A DNA stretch of 64,000 bases from Excoecaria cochinchinensis (GCA_947683425.1 CANTUQ010000318.1:1-64000); one strand, 5' to 3'; shown: positions 52,980 through 64,000, counted from the first letter of the stretch. Program-made: numbers and translations. Notes: generated by a model not told the origin, from the letters alone.

Positions 52980-53669
52980 CCCTAGGGGTACCCCTAGGGA
53001 AAATTACCAGAATCGAAAAATCGTAAAAAGTGGCGAAATTTTGGATCCGAGTCCAATAATTCGGGAAAACATGATCGGAAAAGCTAGTTAGAGCTTGCTG
53101 GTCACAACGCATCGAGAATTGGCTTCGTCGGGATCTGGCGAATTTTTACGGATTTCCCTAGGGGTACCCCTAGGGAAAATCACCAGAATCGAAAAATCGT
53201 AAAAAGTGGCGAAATTTTTGATCCGAGTCCAATAATTCGGGAAAACTTGATCGAAATTGCTACTGGGAGCTTGCCGGTCACAACGCATCGAGAATTGGCT
53301 TCGTCGGGATCTGACGAATTTTTACGGATTTCCCTAGGGATACCCCTAGGGAAAATCACAAGAATCGAAAAATCATAAAAAGTGGTGAAATTTTGGATCC
53401 TAGTCCAATAATTCGGGAAAATTTGATCGGAATAGCTACTGGGAGCTTGCCGGTCACAACGCGTCGAGAATTGGCTTCGTCGGTGTTTTTATGGATTTTC
53501 CTAGGGGTACCACTAGGGAAAATCACCAGAATCAAAAAATCGAAGTGGTGAAATTTTGGATTCGAGTCCAATAATTCGGGAAAACTTGATCAGAATAGCT
53601 ACTGGGAGCTTGCCGGTCACAACGCGTCGAGAATTGGCTTCGTCGGGATCTGACGAATTTTACGGATTT
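52980..53669 (+). repeat. 694-bp 4-mer HOR, copy 1 (690 bp)
   Basis: Four monomers: the ATGATCGGAAAAGCTAGTTAG monomer, the GATCTGGCG monomer with CGAAATTGCTACTGG, the GGGATACCCC monomer with ACAAGAATCG, and the short TCGGTGTTTTTATGG monomer. This copy is 690 bp because four bases of the A-run are missing near 53,542 (AATCGAAGTGG for AATCGTAAAAAGTGG). Confidence 0.9.
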
Positions 53670-54363
53670 CCCTAGGGGTACCCCTAGGGAAAATTACCAG
53701 AATCGAAAAATCGTAAAAAGTGGCGAAATTTTGGATCCGAGTCCAATAATTCGGGAAAACATGATCGGAAAAGCTAGTTAGAGCTTGCTGGTCACAACGT
53801 GTCGAGAATTGGCTTCGTCGGGATCTGGCGAATTTTTACGGATTTCCCTAGGGGTACCCCTAGGGAAAATCACCAGAATCGAAAAATCGTAAAAAGTGGC
53901 GAAATTTTTGATCCGAGTCCAATAATTCGGGAAAACTTGATCGAAATTGCTACTGGGAGCTTGCCGGTCACAACGCATCGAGAATTGGCTTCGTCGGGAT
54001 CTGACGAATTTTTACGGATTTCCCTAGGGATACCCCTAGGGAAAATCACAAGAATCGAAAAATCATAAAAAGTGGTGAAATTTTGGATCCTAGTCCAATA
54101 ATTCGGGAAAATTTGATCGGAATAGCTACTGGGAGCTTGCCGGTCACAACGCGTCGAGAATTGGCTTCGTCGGTGTTTTTATGGATTTTCCTAGGGGTAC
54201 CACTAGGGAAAATCACCAGAATAAAAAAATCGTAAAAAGTGGTGAAATTTTGGATTCGAGTCCAATAATTCGGGAAAACTTGATCAGAATAGCTACTGGG
54301 AGCTTGCCGGTCACAACGCGTCGAGAATTGGCTTCGTCGGGATCTGACGAATTTTACGGATTT
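53670..54363 (+). repeat. 694-bp 4-mer HOR, copy 2
   Basis: This is the same four-monomer unit at full length of 694 bp (three long and one short, minus one base). The minus one is the T lost in ACGAATTTTACGG, present at both about 53,651 and 54,348. Confidence 0.9.
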
Positions 54364-55035
54364 CCCTAGGGGTACCCCTAGGGAAAATTACCAGAATCGA
54401 AAAATCGTAAAAAGTGGCGAAATTTTGGATCCGAGTCCAATAATTCGGGAAAACATGATCGGAAAAGCTAGTTAGAGCTTGCTGGTCACAACGCGTCGAG
54501 AATTGGCTTCGTCGGGATCTGGCGAATTTTTACGGATTTCCCTAGGGGTACCCCTAGGGAAAATCACCAGAATCGAAAAATCGTAAAAAGTGGCGAAATT
54601 TTTGATCCGAGTCCAATAATTCGGGAAAACTTGATCGAAATTGCTACTGGGAGCTTGCTGGTCACAACGCATCGAGAATTGGCTTCGTCGGGATCTGACG
54701 AATTTTTACGGATTTCCCTAGGGATACCCCTAGGGAAAATCACAAGAATCGAAAAATCATAAAAAGTGGTGAAATTTTGGATCCTAGTCCAATAATTCGG
54801 GAAAATTTGATCGGAATAGCTACTGGGAGCTTGCCGGTCACAACGCGTCGAGAATTGGCTTCGTCGGTGTTTTTATGGATTTTCCTAGGGGTACCACTAG
54901 GGAAAATCACCAGAATCAAAAAATCGTAAAAAGTGGTGAAATTTTGGATTCGAGTCCAATAATTCGGGAAAACTTGATCAGAATAGCTACTGGGAGCTTG
55001 CCGGTCACAACGCGTCGAGAATTGGCTTCGTCGGG
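54364..55035 (+). repeat. 694-bp 4-mer HOR, copy 3
   Basis: The third copy follows the same monomer order until about 55,035, where the next monomer is the short TCGGGATTTTTACGG type in place of the long monomer with the lost T. Copies 2 and 3 differ at only a few positions, such as GCTTGCTGG near 54,655. Confidence 0.88.
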
Positions 55036-55904
55036 ATTTTTACGGATTTTCCTAGGGGTACCCCTAGGAAAAATCACCAGAATCGAAAAATCGTAAAAAG
55101 TGGCGAAATTTTTGATCCGAGTCCAATAATTCGGGAAAACTTGATCGGAATAGCTACTGGGAGCTTGCCGGTCACAACGCGTCGAGAATTGGCTTCGTCC
55201 GGAACTGACGAATTTTTACGGATTTCCCTAGGGGTACCCCTAGGGAAAATCACCAGAATCGAAAAATCGTAAAAAGTGGCGAAATTTTGGATCCGAGTCC
55301 AATAATTCGGAAAAACTTGATCGGAATAGCTACTGGGAGCTTGCCGGTCAAAACGCGTCGAGAATTGGCTTCTTCGGGATCTGACGAATTTTTAAGGATT
55401 TCCCTAGGGGTACCCCTAGGGAAAATCACCAGAATCGAAAAATCATAAAAAGTGGTGAAATTTTGGATTCGAGTCCAATAATTTGGGAAAACTTGATCGG
55501 AATAGCTATTGGGAGCTTACCGGTCACAACGCGTCGAGAATTGGTTTCGTCGGAATTTTTACGGATTTTCCTAGGGGTACCACCAGGAAAAATCACCAGA
55601 ATCGAAAATTCGTAAAAAGTGGTGAAATTTTGGATCCGAGTCCAATAATTCGGGAAAACTTGATCAGAATAGCTACTGGGAGCTTGCCGGTCACAACGCG
55701 TCGAGAATTGGCTTCGTCGGGATTTTTACGGATTTTCCTAGGGGTACCCCTAGGAAAAATCACCAGAATCGAAAAATCGTAAAAAGTGGTGAAATTTTTT
55801 ATCCGAGTCCAATAATTCTGGAAAACTTGATCGGAATAGCTACTGGGAGCTTGCCGGTCACAACGCGTCGAGAATTGGCTTCGTCGGGATCTGACGAATT
55901 TTTA

Positions 55905-58900
55905 CGGATTTCCCTAGGGGTACCCCTAGGGAAAATCACCAGAATCGAAAAATCGTAAAAAGTGGCGAAATTTTTGATCCGAGTCCAATAATTCGAGAAA
56001 ACTTGATCGGAATAGCTACCTGGAGCTTGCCGGTCACAACGTGTCGAGAATTGGCTTCGTCGGGATCTGACGAATTTTTACGGATTTTCCTAGGAGTACC
56101 CCTAGGGAAAATCACCAGAATCGAAAAATCGTAAAAAGTGGCGAAATTTTGGATCCGAGTCCAATAATTCGGGAAAACTTGATCGGAATAGCTACTGGGA
56201 GCTTGCCGGTCACAACGCGTCGAGAATTGGCTTCTTCGGGATCTGACGAATTTTTAAGGATTTCCCTAGGGGTACCCCTAGGGAAAATCACCAGAATCGA
56301 AAAAATCATAAAAAGTGGTGAAATTTTGGATTCGAGTCCAATAATTCGGGAAAACTTGATCGGAATAGCTATTGGGAGCTTACCGGTCACAACGCGTCGA
56401 GAATTGGCTTCGTCGGAATTTTTACGGATTTTCCTAGGGGTACCACTAGGAAAAATCACCATAATCGAAAAATCGTAAAAAGTGGTGAAATTTTGGATCC
56501 GAGTCCAATAATTCTGGAAAACTTGATCGGAATAGCTACTGGGAGCTTGCCGGTCACAACGCGTCGAGAATTGGCTTCGTCGGGATCTGACGAATTTTTA
56601 CGGATTTTTCTAGGGGTACCCCTAGGGAAAATCACCAGAATCGAAAAATCGTAAAAAGTGGTGAAATTTTGGATCCGAGTCCAATAATTCGGGAAAACTT
56701 GATCGGAATAGCTACTGGGAGCTTGCCGGTCACAACGCGTCGAGAATTGGCTTCGTTGGAATTTTTACGGATTTCCCTAGGGGTACCCCTATGGAAAATC
56801 ACCAGAATCTAAAAATCATAAAAAGTGGTGAAATTTTGGATCCGAGTCTAATAATTCGGGAAAACTTGATTGGAATAGCTACTGGGAGCTTGCCGGTCAC
56901 AACGCGTCGATAATTGGCTTCGTCGGAATTTTTACGGATTTCCCTAGGGGTACCCCTAGGGAAAATCACCAGAATCGAAAAATCGTAAAAAGTGATGAAA
57001 TTTTGGATCCGAGTCCAATAATTCGGGAAAACTTGATCGGAATAGCTACTGGGAGCTTGCCGATCACAACGCATCGAGAATTGGCTTCGTCGGAATTTTT
57101 ACGGATTTCCCTAGGGGTACCCCTATGGAAAATCACCAGAATCGAAAAATCGTAAAATGTGATGAAATTTTGGATTCGAGTCCAATAATTCGGGAAAACT
57201 TGATCGGAATAGCTACTGGGAGCTTGCCGGTCACAACGCATCGAGAATTGGCTTCGTCGGAATTTTTACGGATTTCCCTAGGGGTACCCCTAGGGAAAAT
57301 CACCAGAATTGAAAAATCGTAAAAAGTGGTGAAATTTTGGATCCGAGTCCAATAATTCGGGAAAACTTGATCGGAATAGCTACTGGGAGCTTGCCGGTCA
57401 CAACGCGTCGAGAATTGGTTTCGTCAGAATTTTTACGGATTTCCCTAGGGGTACCCCTAGGGAAAATCACCAGAATCGAAAAATCATAAAAAGTGGTTAA
57501 ATTTTGGATCCGAGTCCAATAATTCGGGAAAACTTGATCGGAATAGCTACTGGGAGCTTGCCGGTCACAACGCGTCGAGAATTGGTTTCGTCGGAATTTT
57601 TACGGATTTCCCTAGGGGTACCCCTAGGGAAAATCACCAGAATCGAAAAATCGTAAAAAGTGGTAAAATTTTGATCTGAGTCCAATAATTCGGGAAAATA
57701 TGATCGGAATAGTTATTGGGAGCTTGCCGGTCACAACGCGTCAAGAATTGGCTTCGTCGGAATTTTTACGGATTTCCCTAGGGGTACCCCTATGGAAAAT
57801 CACCAGAATCGAAAAATCGTAAAAAGTGGTGAAATTTTGGATCCGAGTCCAATAATTCGGGAAAACTTGATCGGAATAGCTACTGGGAGCTTGCCGGTCA
57901 CAACGCGTCGAGAATTTGCTTCAACGGGATCTGACGTATTTTTACAGATTTCCCTAGGGGTACCCCTAGGGAAAATCACCAGAATCGAAAAATCATAAAA
58001 AGTTGTGAAATTTTGGATCCGAGTCCAATAATTCGGGAAAACTTGATCGGAATAGCTACTGGGAGCTTGCCGGTCACAACGCGTCGAGAATTTGCTTCAA
58101 CGGGATCTGACGTATTTTTACAGATTTCCCTAGGGGTACCCCTAGGGAAAATCACCAGAATCGAAAAATCATAAAAAGTGGTGAAATTTTTGATCCGAGT
58201 CCAATAATTCGGGAAAACTTGATCGGAATAGCTACTGGGAGCTTGCCGGTCACAACGTGTCGAGAATTGGCTTCGTGGGGATTTGACGAATTTTTACGGA
58301 TTTCCCTAGGGGTACCCCTAGGGAAAATCACCAGAATCGAAAAATCGTAAAAAGTGGTGAAATTTTTTATCCGAGTCCAATAATTCGGGAAAACTTGATC
58401 GGAATAGCTACTGGGAGCTTGCCGGTCACAACGCGTCGAGAATTGGATTCGTCGGGATCTGACGAATTTTTACGGATTTCCCTAGGGGTCCCCTAGGGGA
58501 AAATCACCAGAATCGAAAAAATCGTAAAAAGTTGTGAAATTTTGGATCCGAGTCCAATAATTCGGGAAAACTTCATCGGAATAGCTACTGGGAGCTTGCC
58601 GATCACAACGCGTCGAGAATTGGCTTCGTCGGGATCTGACGAATTTTTACGGATTTTCATAGGGGTACCCCTAGGGAAAATCACCAGAATCGAAAAATCG
58701 TAAAAAGTGGTGAAATTTCGGATCCGAGTCCAATAATTCGGGAAAACTTGATCGGAATAGCTACTGGGAGCTTGCCGGTCACAACGCGTCGAGAATTGGC
58801 TTCGTCGGAATTTTTATGGATTTCCCTAGGGGTACCCCTAGGGAAAATCACCAGAATCGAAAAATCGTAAAAAGTGGTGAAATTTTGGATCTGAGTCCAA

Positions 58901-59414
58901 TAATTTGGGAAAACTTCATCGGAGTAGCTACTGGGAGCTTGCCGGTCACAACGCGTCGAGAATTGGTTTCGTCGGAATTTTTAAGGATTTCCCTAGGGGT
59001 ACCCCTAGGAAAAATCACCAGAATCGAAAAATCGTAAAAAGTGGTGAAATTTTGGATCCGAGTCAAATAATTCAGGAAAACTTGATCGGAATAGCTACTG
59101 GGAGCTTGCCGGTCACAACGCGTCGAGAATTGGCTTCTTCGGGATCTGACGAATTTTTACGGATTTCCCTAGGGGTACCCCTAGGGAAAATCACCAGAAT
59201 CGAAAAATCGTAAAAAGTGGTGAAATTTTGGATTCGAGTCAAATAATTCGGGAAAACTTGATCGGAATAGCTAGTGGGAGCTTGCCGGTCACAACGCGTC
59301 AAGAATTGGCTTCGTCGGATTTTTTACGGATTTCCCTAGGGGTACCCCTAGGAAAAATCACCAGAATCGAAAAATCGTAAAAAGTGGTGAAATTTTGGAT
59401 CCGAGTCCAATAAT
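55905..59414 (+). repeat. Large duplication, left copy (offset about 4.6 kb)
   Basis: This 3.5-kb stretch matches 60,512-64,000. The offset is 4,607 bp at the left end, 4,611 bp at about 56,800 and 4,586 bp at about 59,072, the drift being caused by indels in the right copy. Shared markers include GCTACCTGGAGC with AACGTGTCG, TTCTTCGGGATCTG, GCTATTGGGAGCTTACC, TCGTTGGAATTTTT, AATTTGCTTCAACGGG, TTCGTGGGGATTTGACG and GGATTTTCATAGGGG. This copy has mostly standard monomer lengths. Confidence 0.88.
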
Positions 59415-60511
59415 TCGGGAAAACTTGATCGGAATAGCTACTGGGAGCTTGCCGGTCACAACACGTCGAGAATTGGCTTCGTCGAGATCTGACGAATTTT
59501 TACGGATTTCCCTAGGAGTGCCCCTAGCGAAAATCACCAGAATCGAAAAATCGTAAAAAGTGGTGAAATTTTTGATCCGAGTCCAATAATTTGGGAAAAC
59601 TTGATCGGAATAGCTACTGGGAGCTTGCCGGTCACAACACGTCGAGAATTGGCTTCGTCGGAATTTTTATGGATTTCCCTAGGGGTACCCCTAGGGAAAA
59701 TCACCAGAATCGAAAAATCGTAAAAAGTGGTGAAATTTTGGATCCGAGTCCAATAATTCGGGAAAACTTCATCGGAGTAGCTACTGGGAGCTTGCCGGTC
59801 ACAACGCGTCGAGAATTGGCGTCGTCGGAATTTTTACGGATTTCCTTAGGGGTACCCCTAGGGAAAATCACCAGAATCGAAAAATCGTAAAAAGTGGTGA
59901 AATTTTGGATCCGAGTCAAATAATTCAGGAAAACTTGATCGGAATAGCTACTGGGAGCTTGCCCGTCACAACGCATCGAAAATTGGCTTCGTCGGAATTT
60001 TTACGGATTTCCCTAAGGGTACCCCTAGGGAAAATCACCAGAATCGAAAAATCGTAAAAAGTGGTGAAATTTTGGATCCGAGTCAAATAATTCAGGAAAA
60101 CTTGATCGGAATAGCTACTGGGAGCTTGCCGGTCACAACGCGTCGAGAATTGGCTTCGTCGGGATCTGACGAATTTTTACGGATTTCCCTAGGGGTACCC
60201 CTAGGAAAAATCACCAGAATCGAAAAATCGTTAAAAGTGGTGAAATTTTGTATCCGAGTCCAATAATTCGGGAAAACTTGATCAGAATAGCTACTGGGAG
60301 CTTGCGGTCACAACGCGTCGAGAATTGGCTTCGTCGGAATTTTTACGGATTTCCCTAGGGGTACCCCTAGGGAAAATCACCAGAATCGAAAAATCGTAAA
60401 AAGTGGTGAAATTTTGGATCCGAGTCCAATAATTCGGGAAAACTTGATCGGAATAGCTACTGGGAGCTTGCCGGTCACAACGCGTCGAGAATTGGCTTCA
60501 TCGGAATTTTT
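59415..60511 (+). repeat. Satellite monomers between the two 4.6-kb copies
   Basis: Long and short monomers only. Local markers are GGAGTGCCCCTAGCG near 59,516, a TTCATCGGAGTAGC short monomer near 59,768 (also at 58,916 and 63,500), and two monomers with GAGTCAAATAATTCAGG near 59,915 and 60,082. Nothing other than satellite is seen. Confidence 0.8.
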
Positions 60512-63500
60512 ACGGATTTCCCTAGGGGTACCCCTAGGAAAATCACCAGAATCGAAAAATCGTAAAAAGTGGCGAAATTTTTGATCCGAGTCCAATAATT
60601 CGAGAAAACTTGATCGGAATAGCTACCTGGAGCTTGCCGGTCACAACGTGTCGAGAATTGGCTTCGTCGGGATCTGACGAATTTTTACGGATTTCCCTAG
60701 GAGTACCCCTAGGGAAAATCACCAGAATCGAAAAAATCGTAAAAAGTGGCGAAATTTTGGATCCGAGTCCAATAATTCGGGAAAACTTGATCGGAATAGC
60801 TACTGGGAGCTTGCCGGTCACAACGCGTCGAGAATTGGCTTCTTCGGGATCTGACGAATTTTTAAGGATTTCCCTAGGGGTACCCCTAGGGAAAATCACC
60901 AGAATCGAAAAATCATAAAAAGTGGTGAAATTTTGGATTCGAGTCCAATAATTCGGAAAACTTGATCGGAATAGCTATTGGGAGCTTACCGGTCACAACG
61001 CGTCGAGAATTGGCTTCGTCGGAATTTTTACGGATTTTCCTAGGGGTACCACTAGGAAAAATCACCATAATCGAAAAATCGTAAAAAGTGGTGAAATTTT
61101 GGATCCGAGTCCAATAATTCTGGAAAACTTGATCGGAATAGCTACTGGGAGCTTGCCGGTCACAACGCGTCGAGAATTGGCTTCGTCGGGATCTGACGAA
61201 TTTTTACGGATTTTTCTAGGGGTACCCCCTAGGGAAAATCACCAGAATCGAAAAATCGTAAAAAGTGGTGAAATTTTGGATCCGAGTCCAATAATTCGGA
61301 ACTGAAAACTTGATCGGAATAGCTACTGGGAGCTTGCCGGTCACAACGCGTCGAGAATTGGCTTCGTTGGAATTTTTACGGATTTCCCTAGGGGTACCCC
61401 TATGGAAAATCACCAGAATCTAAAAATCATAAAAAGTGGTGAAATTTTGGATCCGAGTCTAATAATTCGGGAAAACTTGATTGGAATAGCTACTGGGAGC
61501 TTGCCGGTCACAACGCGTCGATAATTGGCTTCGTCGGAATTTTTACGGATTTCCCTAGGGGTACCCCTAGGGAAAATCACCAGAATCGAAAAATCGTAAA
61601 AAGTGGTGAAATTTTGGATCCGAGTCCAATAATTCGGGAAAACTTGATCGGAATAGCTACTGGGAGCTTGCCGGTCACAACGCATCGAGAATTGGCTTCG
61701 TCGGAATTTTTACGGATTTCCCTAGGGGTACCCCTATGGAAAATCACCAGAATCGAAAAAATCGTAAAATGTGATGAAATTTTGAATTCGAGTCCAATAA
61801 TTCGGGAAAAATTGATCGGAATAGCTACTGGGAGCTTGCCGGTCACAACGCGTCGAGAATTGGCTTCGTCGGAATTTTTACGGATTTCCCTAGGGGTACC
61901 CCTAGGGAAAATCACCAGAATTGAAAAATCGTAAAAAGTGGTGAAATTTTGGATCCGAGTCCAATAATTCGGGAAAACTTGATCGGAATAGCTACTGGGA
62001 GCTTGCCGGTCACAACGCGTCGAGAATTGGTTTCGTCGGAATTTTTACGGATTTCCCTAGGGGTACCCCTAGGGAAAATCACCAGAATCGAAAAATCATA
62101 AAAAGTGGTTAAATTTTGGATCCGAGTCCAATAATTCGGGAAAACTTGATCGGAATAGCTACTGGGAGCTTGCCGGTCACAACGCGTCGAGAATTGGTTT
62201 CGTCGGAATTTTTACGGATTTCCCTAGGGGTACCCCTAGGGGAAAATCACCAGAATCTGAGTCCAATAATTCGGGAAAATATGATCGGAATAGTTACTGG
62301 GAGCTTGCCGGTCACAACGCGTCAAGAATTGGTTTCGTCGGAATTTTTACGGATTTCCCTAGGGGTACCCCTATGGAAAATCACCAGAATCGAAAAATCG
62401 TAAAAAGTGGTGAAATTTTGGATCCGAGTCCAATAATTCGGGGAAAACTTGATCGGAATAGCTACTGGGAGCTTGCCGGTCACAACGCGTCGAGAATTTG
62501 CTTCAACGGGATCTGACGTATTTTTACAGATTTCCCTAGGGGTACCCCTAGGGAAAATCACCAGAATCGAAAAATCATAAAAAGTTGTGAAATTTTGGAT
62601 CCGAGTCCAATAATTCGGAAAACTTCATCGGAATAGCTACTGGGAGCTTGCCGGGTCACAACGCATCGAGAATTGGTTTCGTCGGGATCTGACGAATTTT
62701 TACGGATTTCCCTAGGGGTACCCCTAGGGAAATCACCAGAATCGAAAAATCGTAAAAAGTGGTGAAATTTTTGATCCGAGTCCAATAATTCGGGAAAACT
62801 GGATCGGAATAGCTACTGGAGCTTGCCAGGTCACAACGTGTCGAGAATTGGCTTCGTGGGGATTTGACGAATTTTTACGGGATTTCCCTAGGGGTACCCC
62901 TAGGGAAAATCACCAGAATCGAAAAATCGTAAAAAGTGGTGAAATTTTTTATCCGAGTCCAATTAATTCGGGAAAACTTGATCGGAATAGCTACTGGGAG
63001 CTTGCCGGTCACAACGCGTCGAGAATTGGATTCGTCGGGATCTGACGAATTTTTACGGATTTCCCTAGGGGTCCCCTAGGGAAAATCACCAGAATCGAAA
63101 AATCGTAAAAAGTTTGTGAAATTTTGGATCCGAGTCCAATAATTCGGGAAAACTTCATCGGAATAGCTACTGGGAGCTTGCCGATCACAACGCGTCGAGA
63201 ATTGGCTTCGTCGGGATCTGACGAATTTTTACGGATTTTCATAGGGGTACCCCTAGGGAAAATCACCAGAATCGAAAAATCGTAAAAAGTGGTGAAATTT
63301 CGGATCCGAGTCCAATAATTCGGGAAAACTTGATCGGAATAGCTACTGGGAGCTTGCCGGGTCACAACGCGTCGAGAATTGGCTTCGTCGGAATTTTTAT
63401 GGATTTCCCTAGGGGTACCCCTAGGGAAAATCACCAGAATCGAAAAATCGTAAAAAGTGTGGTGAAATTTTGGATCTGAGTCCAATAATTTGGGAAAACT

Positions 63501-64000
63501 TCATCGGAGTAGCTACTGGGAGCTTGCCGGGTCACAACGCGTCGAGAATTGGTTTCGTCGGAATTTTAAGGATTTCCCTAGGGGTACCCCTATGGAAAAA
63601 TCACCAGAATCGAAAAATCGTAAAAAGTGGTGAAATTTTGGATCCGAGTCAAATAATTCAGGAAAACTTGATCGGAATAGCTACTGGGAGCTTGCCGGTC
63701 ACAACGCGTCGAGAATTGGCTTCTTCGGGATCTGACGAATTTTTACGGATTTCCCTAGGGGTACCCCTAGGGAAAATCACCAGAATCGAAAAATCGTAAA
63801 AAGTGGTGAAATTTTGGATTCGAGTCAAATAATTCGGGAAAACTTGATCGGAATAGCTAGTGGGAGCTTGCCGGTCACAACGCGTCAAGAATTGGCTTCG
63901 TCGGATTTTATACGGATTTCCCTAGGGGTTACCCCTAGGAAAAATCACCAGAATCGAAAAATCGTAAAAAGTGGTGAAATTTTGGATCCGAGTCCAATAA
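60512..64000 (+). repeat. Large duplication, right copy, indel-rich and cut by window end
   Basis: This is the partner of 55,905-59,414, running off the window. It has many small length changes absent from the left copy: GGTACCCCCTAGG near 61,222, CGGAACTGAAAAC near 61,298, CCGGGTCAC at about 62,652, 63,358 and 63,528, TACGGGATTTCC near 62,877, CAATTAATTCG near 62,961, AGTTTGTGAAA near 63,111 and GTGTGGTGAAA near 63,459. They may be real decay or base-calling errors in the assembly. Confidence 0.85.
62252..62263 (+). other. 32-bp internal deletion in a monomer (microhomology ATC)
   Basis: AGAATC joins TGAGTCC at 62,257/62,258. The left duplicate near 57,640-57,680 keeps the intervening 32 bp (A-rich tail and TTTTGATC). 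The breakpoints are at ATC, as in the deletion at 10,037. Confidence 0.85.

Larger units (their letters stand above)
1..64000 (+). repeat. Satellite DNA array, 167/176-bp monomers, whole window
   Basis: Every line of the window aligns to one monomer, always in the same orientation, with no interruption by other sequence. Phased on the BamHI-like GGATCC start, the 176-bp form has these landmarks: CCGGT at 56-60, ACGCGT at 65-70, the 9-bp module GATCTGACG at 90-98, the palindrome at 114-133, and an A/T-rich tail with A-tracts at 134-176. The 167-bp form lacks only the 9-bp module. About 370 monomers fit. The array runs off both ends. Organisation and length are typical of eukaryotic centromeric or heterochromatic satellites; that function is inferred, since no kinetochore or chromatin evidence is visible in sequence. 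I do not recognise the family. Confidence 0.97.

Noticed and set aside
1..64000. A CRISPR array (regular repeats with palindromic parts)
   Set aside because: There are no unique spacers; the whole 167-177-bp unit repeats, and no cas genes are present. The unit size is far too large.
1..64000. Transposable elements or their remnants inside the array
   Set aside because: No terminal repeats, poly-A tails, target-site duplications or transposase/reverse-transcriptase-like frames were seen. Every segment aligns to the monomer.
1..64000. Ribosomal DNA intergenic spacer repeats
   Set aside because: No rRNA gene, promoter or terminator-like sequence lies in 64 kb, and the repeat never gives way to unique spacer sequence.
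1..64000. A bacterial or phage origin, or REP-type palindromic elements
   Set aside because: A 64-kb gene-free tandem array with higher-order structure is not a known prokaryotic arrangement, and no genes are adjacent.
1..64000. tRNA or small RNA genes
   Set aside because: No A-box/B-box pair or cloverleaf is seen. The only strong fold is the monomer palindrome.

Overview
The whole 64 kb window is one uninterrupted block of eukaryotic satellite DNA. It begins and ends inside the array, and I found no protein-coding gene, RNA gene, transposable element or unique sequence. The unit is a head-to-tail monomer of one orientation in two main lengths: a long form of 176 bp and a short form of 167 bp. 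They differ by a 9-bp module (GATCTGACG) just upstream of a conserved palindrome. A third, rarer 177-bp form carries one extra A. About 370 monomers fit in the window. Monomer length near one nucleosome, many methyl-CpG-type transitions, layered higher-order repeats (HORs) and the absence of genes all suggest constitutive heterochromatin, centromeric or pericentromeric or otherwise large-block. Lengths of 150-180 bp are common in plant centromeric satellites, but I do not recognise this family and cannot name the species; an animal or other eukaryote is not excluded.

Layout, from exact offsets between shared variant markers. 1-5.4 kb: mixed long and short monomers with local 3-mer (510 bp) and 7-mer (1,196 bp) copies. 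5.4-7.5 kb: a long+short dimer HOR of 343 bp. 7.8-11 kb: small 2-mer (352 bp) and 3-mer (527 bp) duplications. 12.8-25 kb: a tandem duplication of 6,060 bp (about 35 monomers) with only five substitutions seen between copies. 25-33 kb: nested recent duplications with periods 863, 1,547, 528, 1,232 and 2,798 bp. 32.9-35.75 kb: a 1.1-kb block repeated at 1,712 bp. 37.5-40.8 kb: 8-mer/4-mer HOR (1,390 and 695 bp). 41-52 kb: mostly long monomers including the 177-bp form, with a 1,410-bp 8-mer. 53-55 kb: three copies of a 694-bp 4-mer. 55.9-64 kb: a duplication offset by about 4.6 kb, whose right copy carries an unusual load of small insertions and deletions.

Every monomer contains, or derives from, a perfect 20-bp palindrome, CCCTAGGGGTACCCCTAGGG, extended to 26 bp by TTT and AAA and flanked by a further imperfect inverted repeat. 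The many open reading frames of 60-236 codons on both strands are products of this repetition: both strands encode the same FPRGTPRE peptide because the palindrome reads alike both ways. The most interesting signals are mirror-image and double compensated variants that restore the palindrome, precise collapse of the palindrome in one lineage, a deletion at the same microhomology in two places, and the nested HOR history. I did not find an undescribed gene system.
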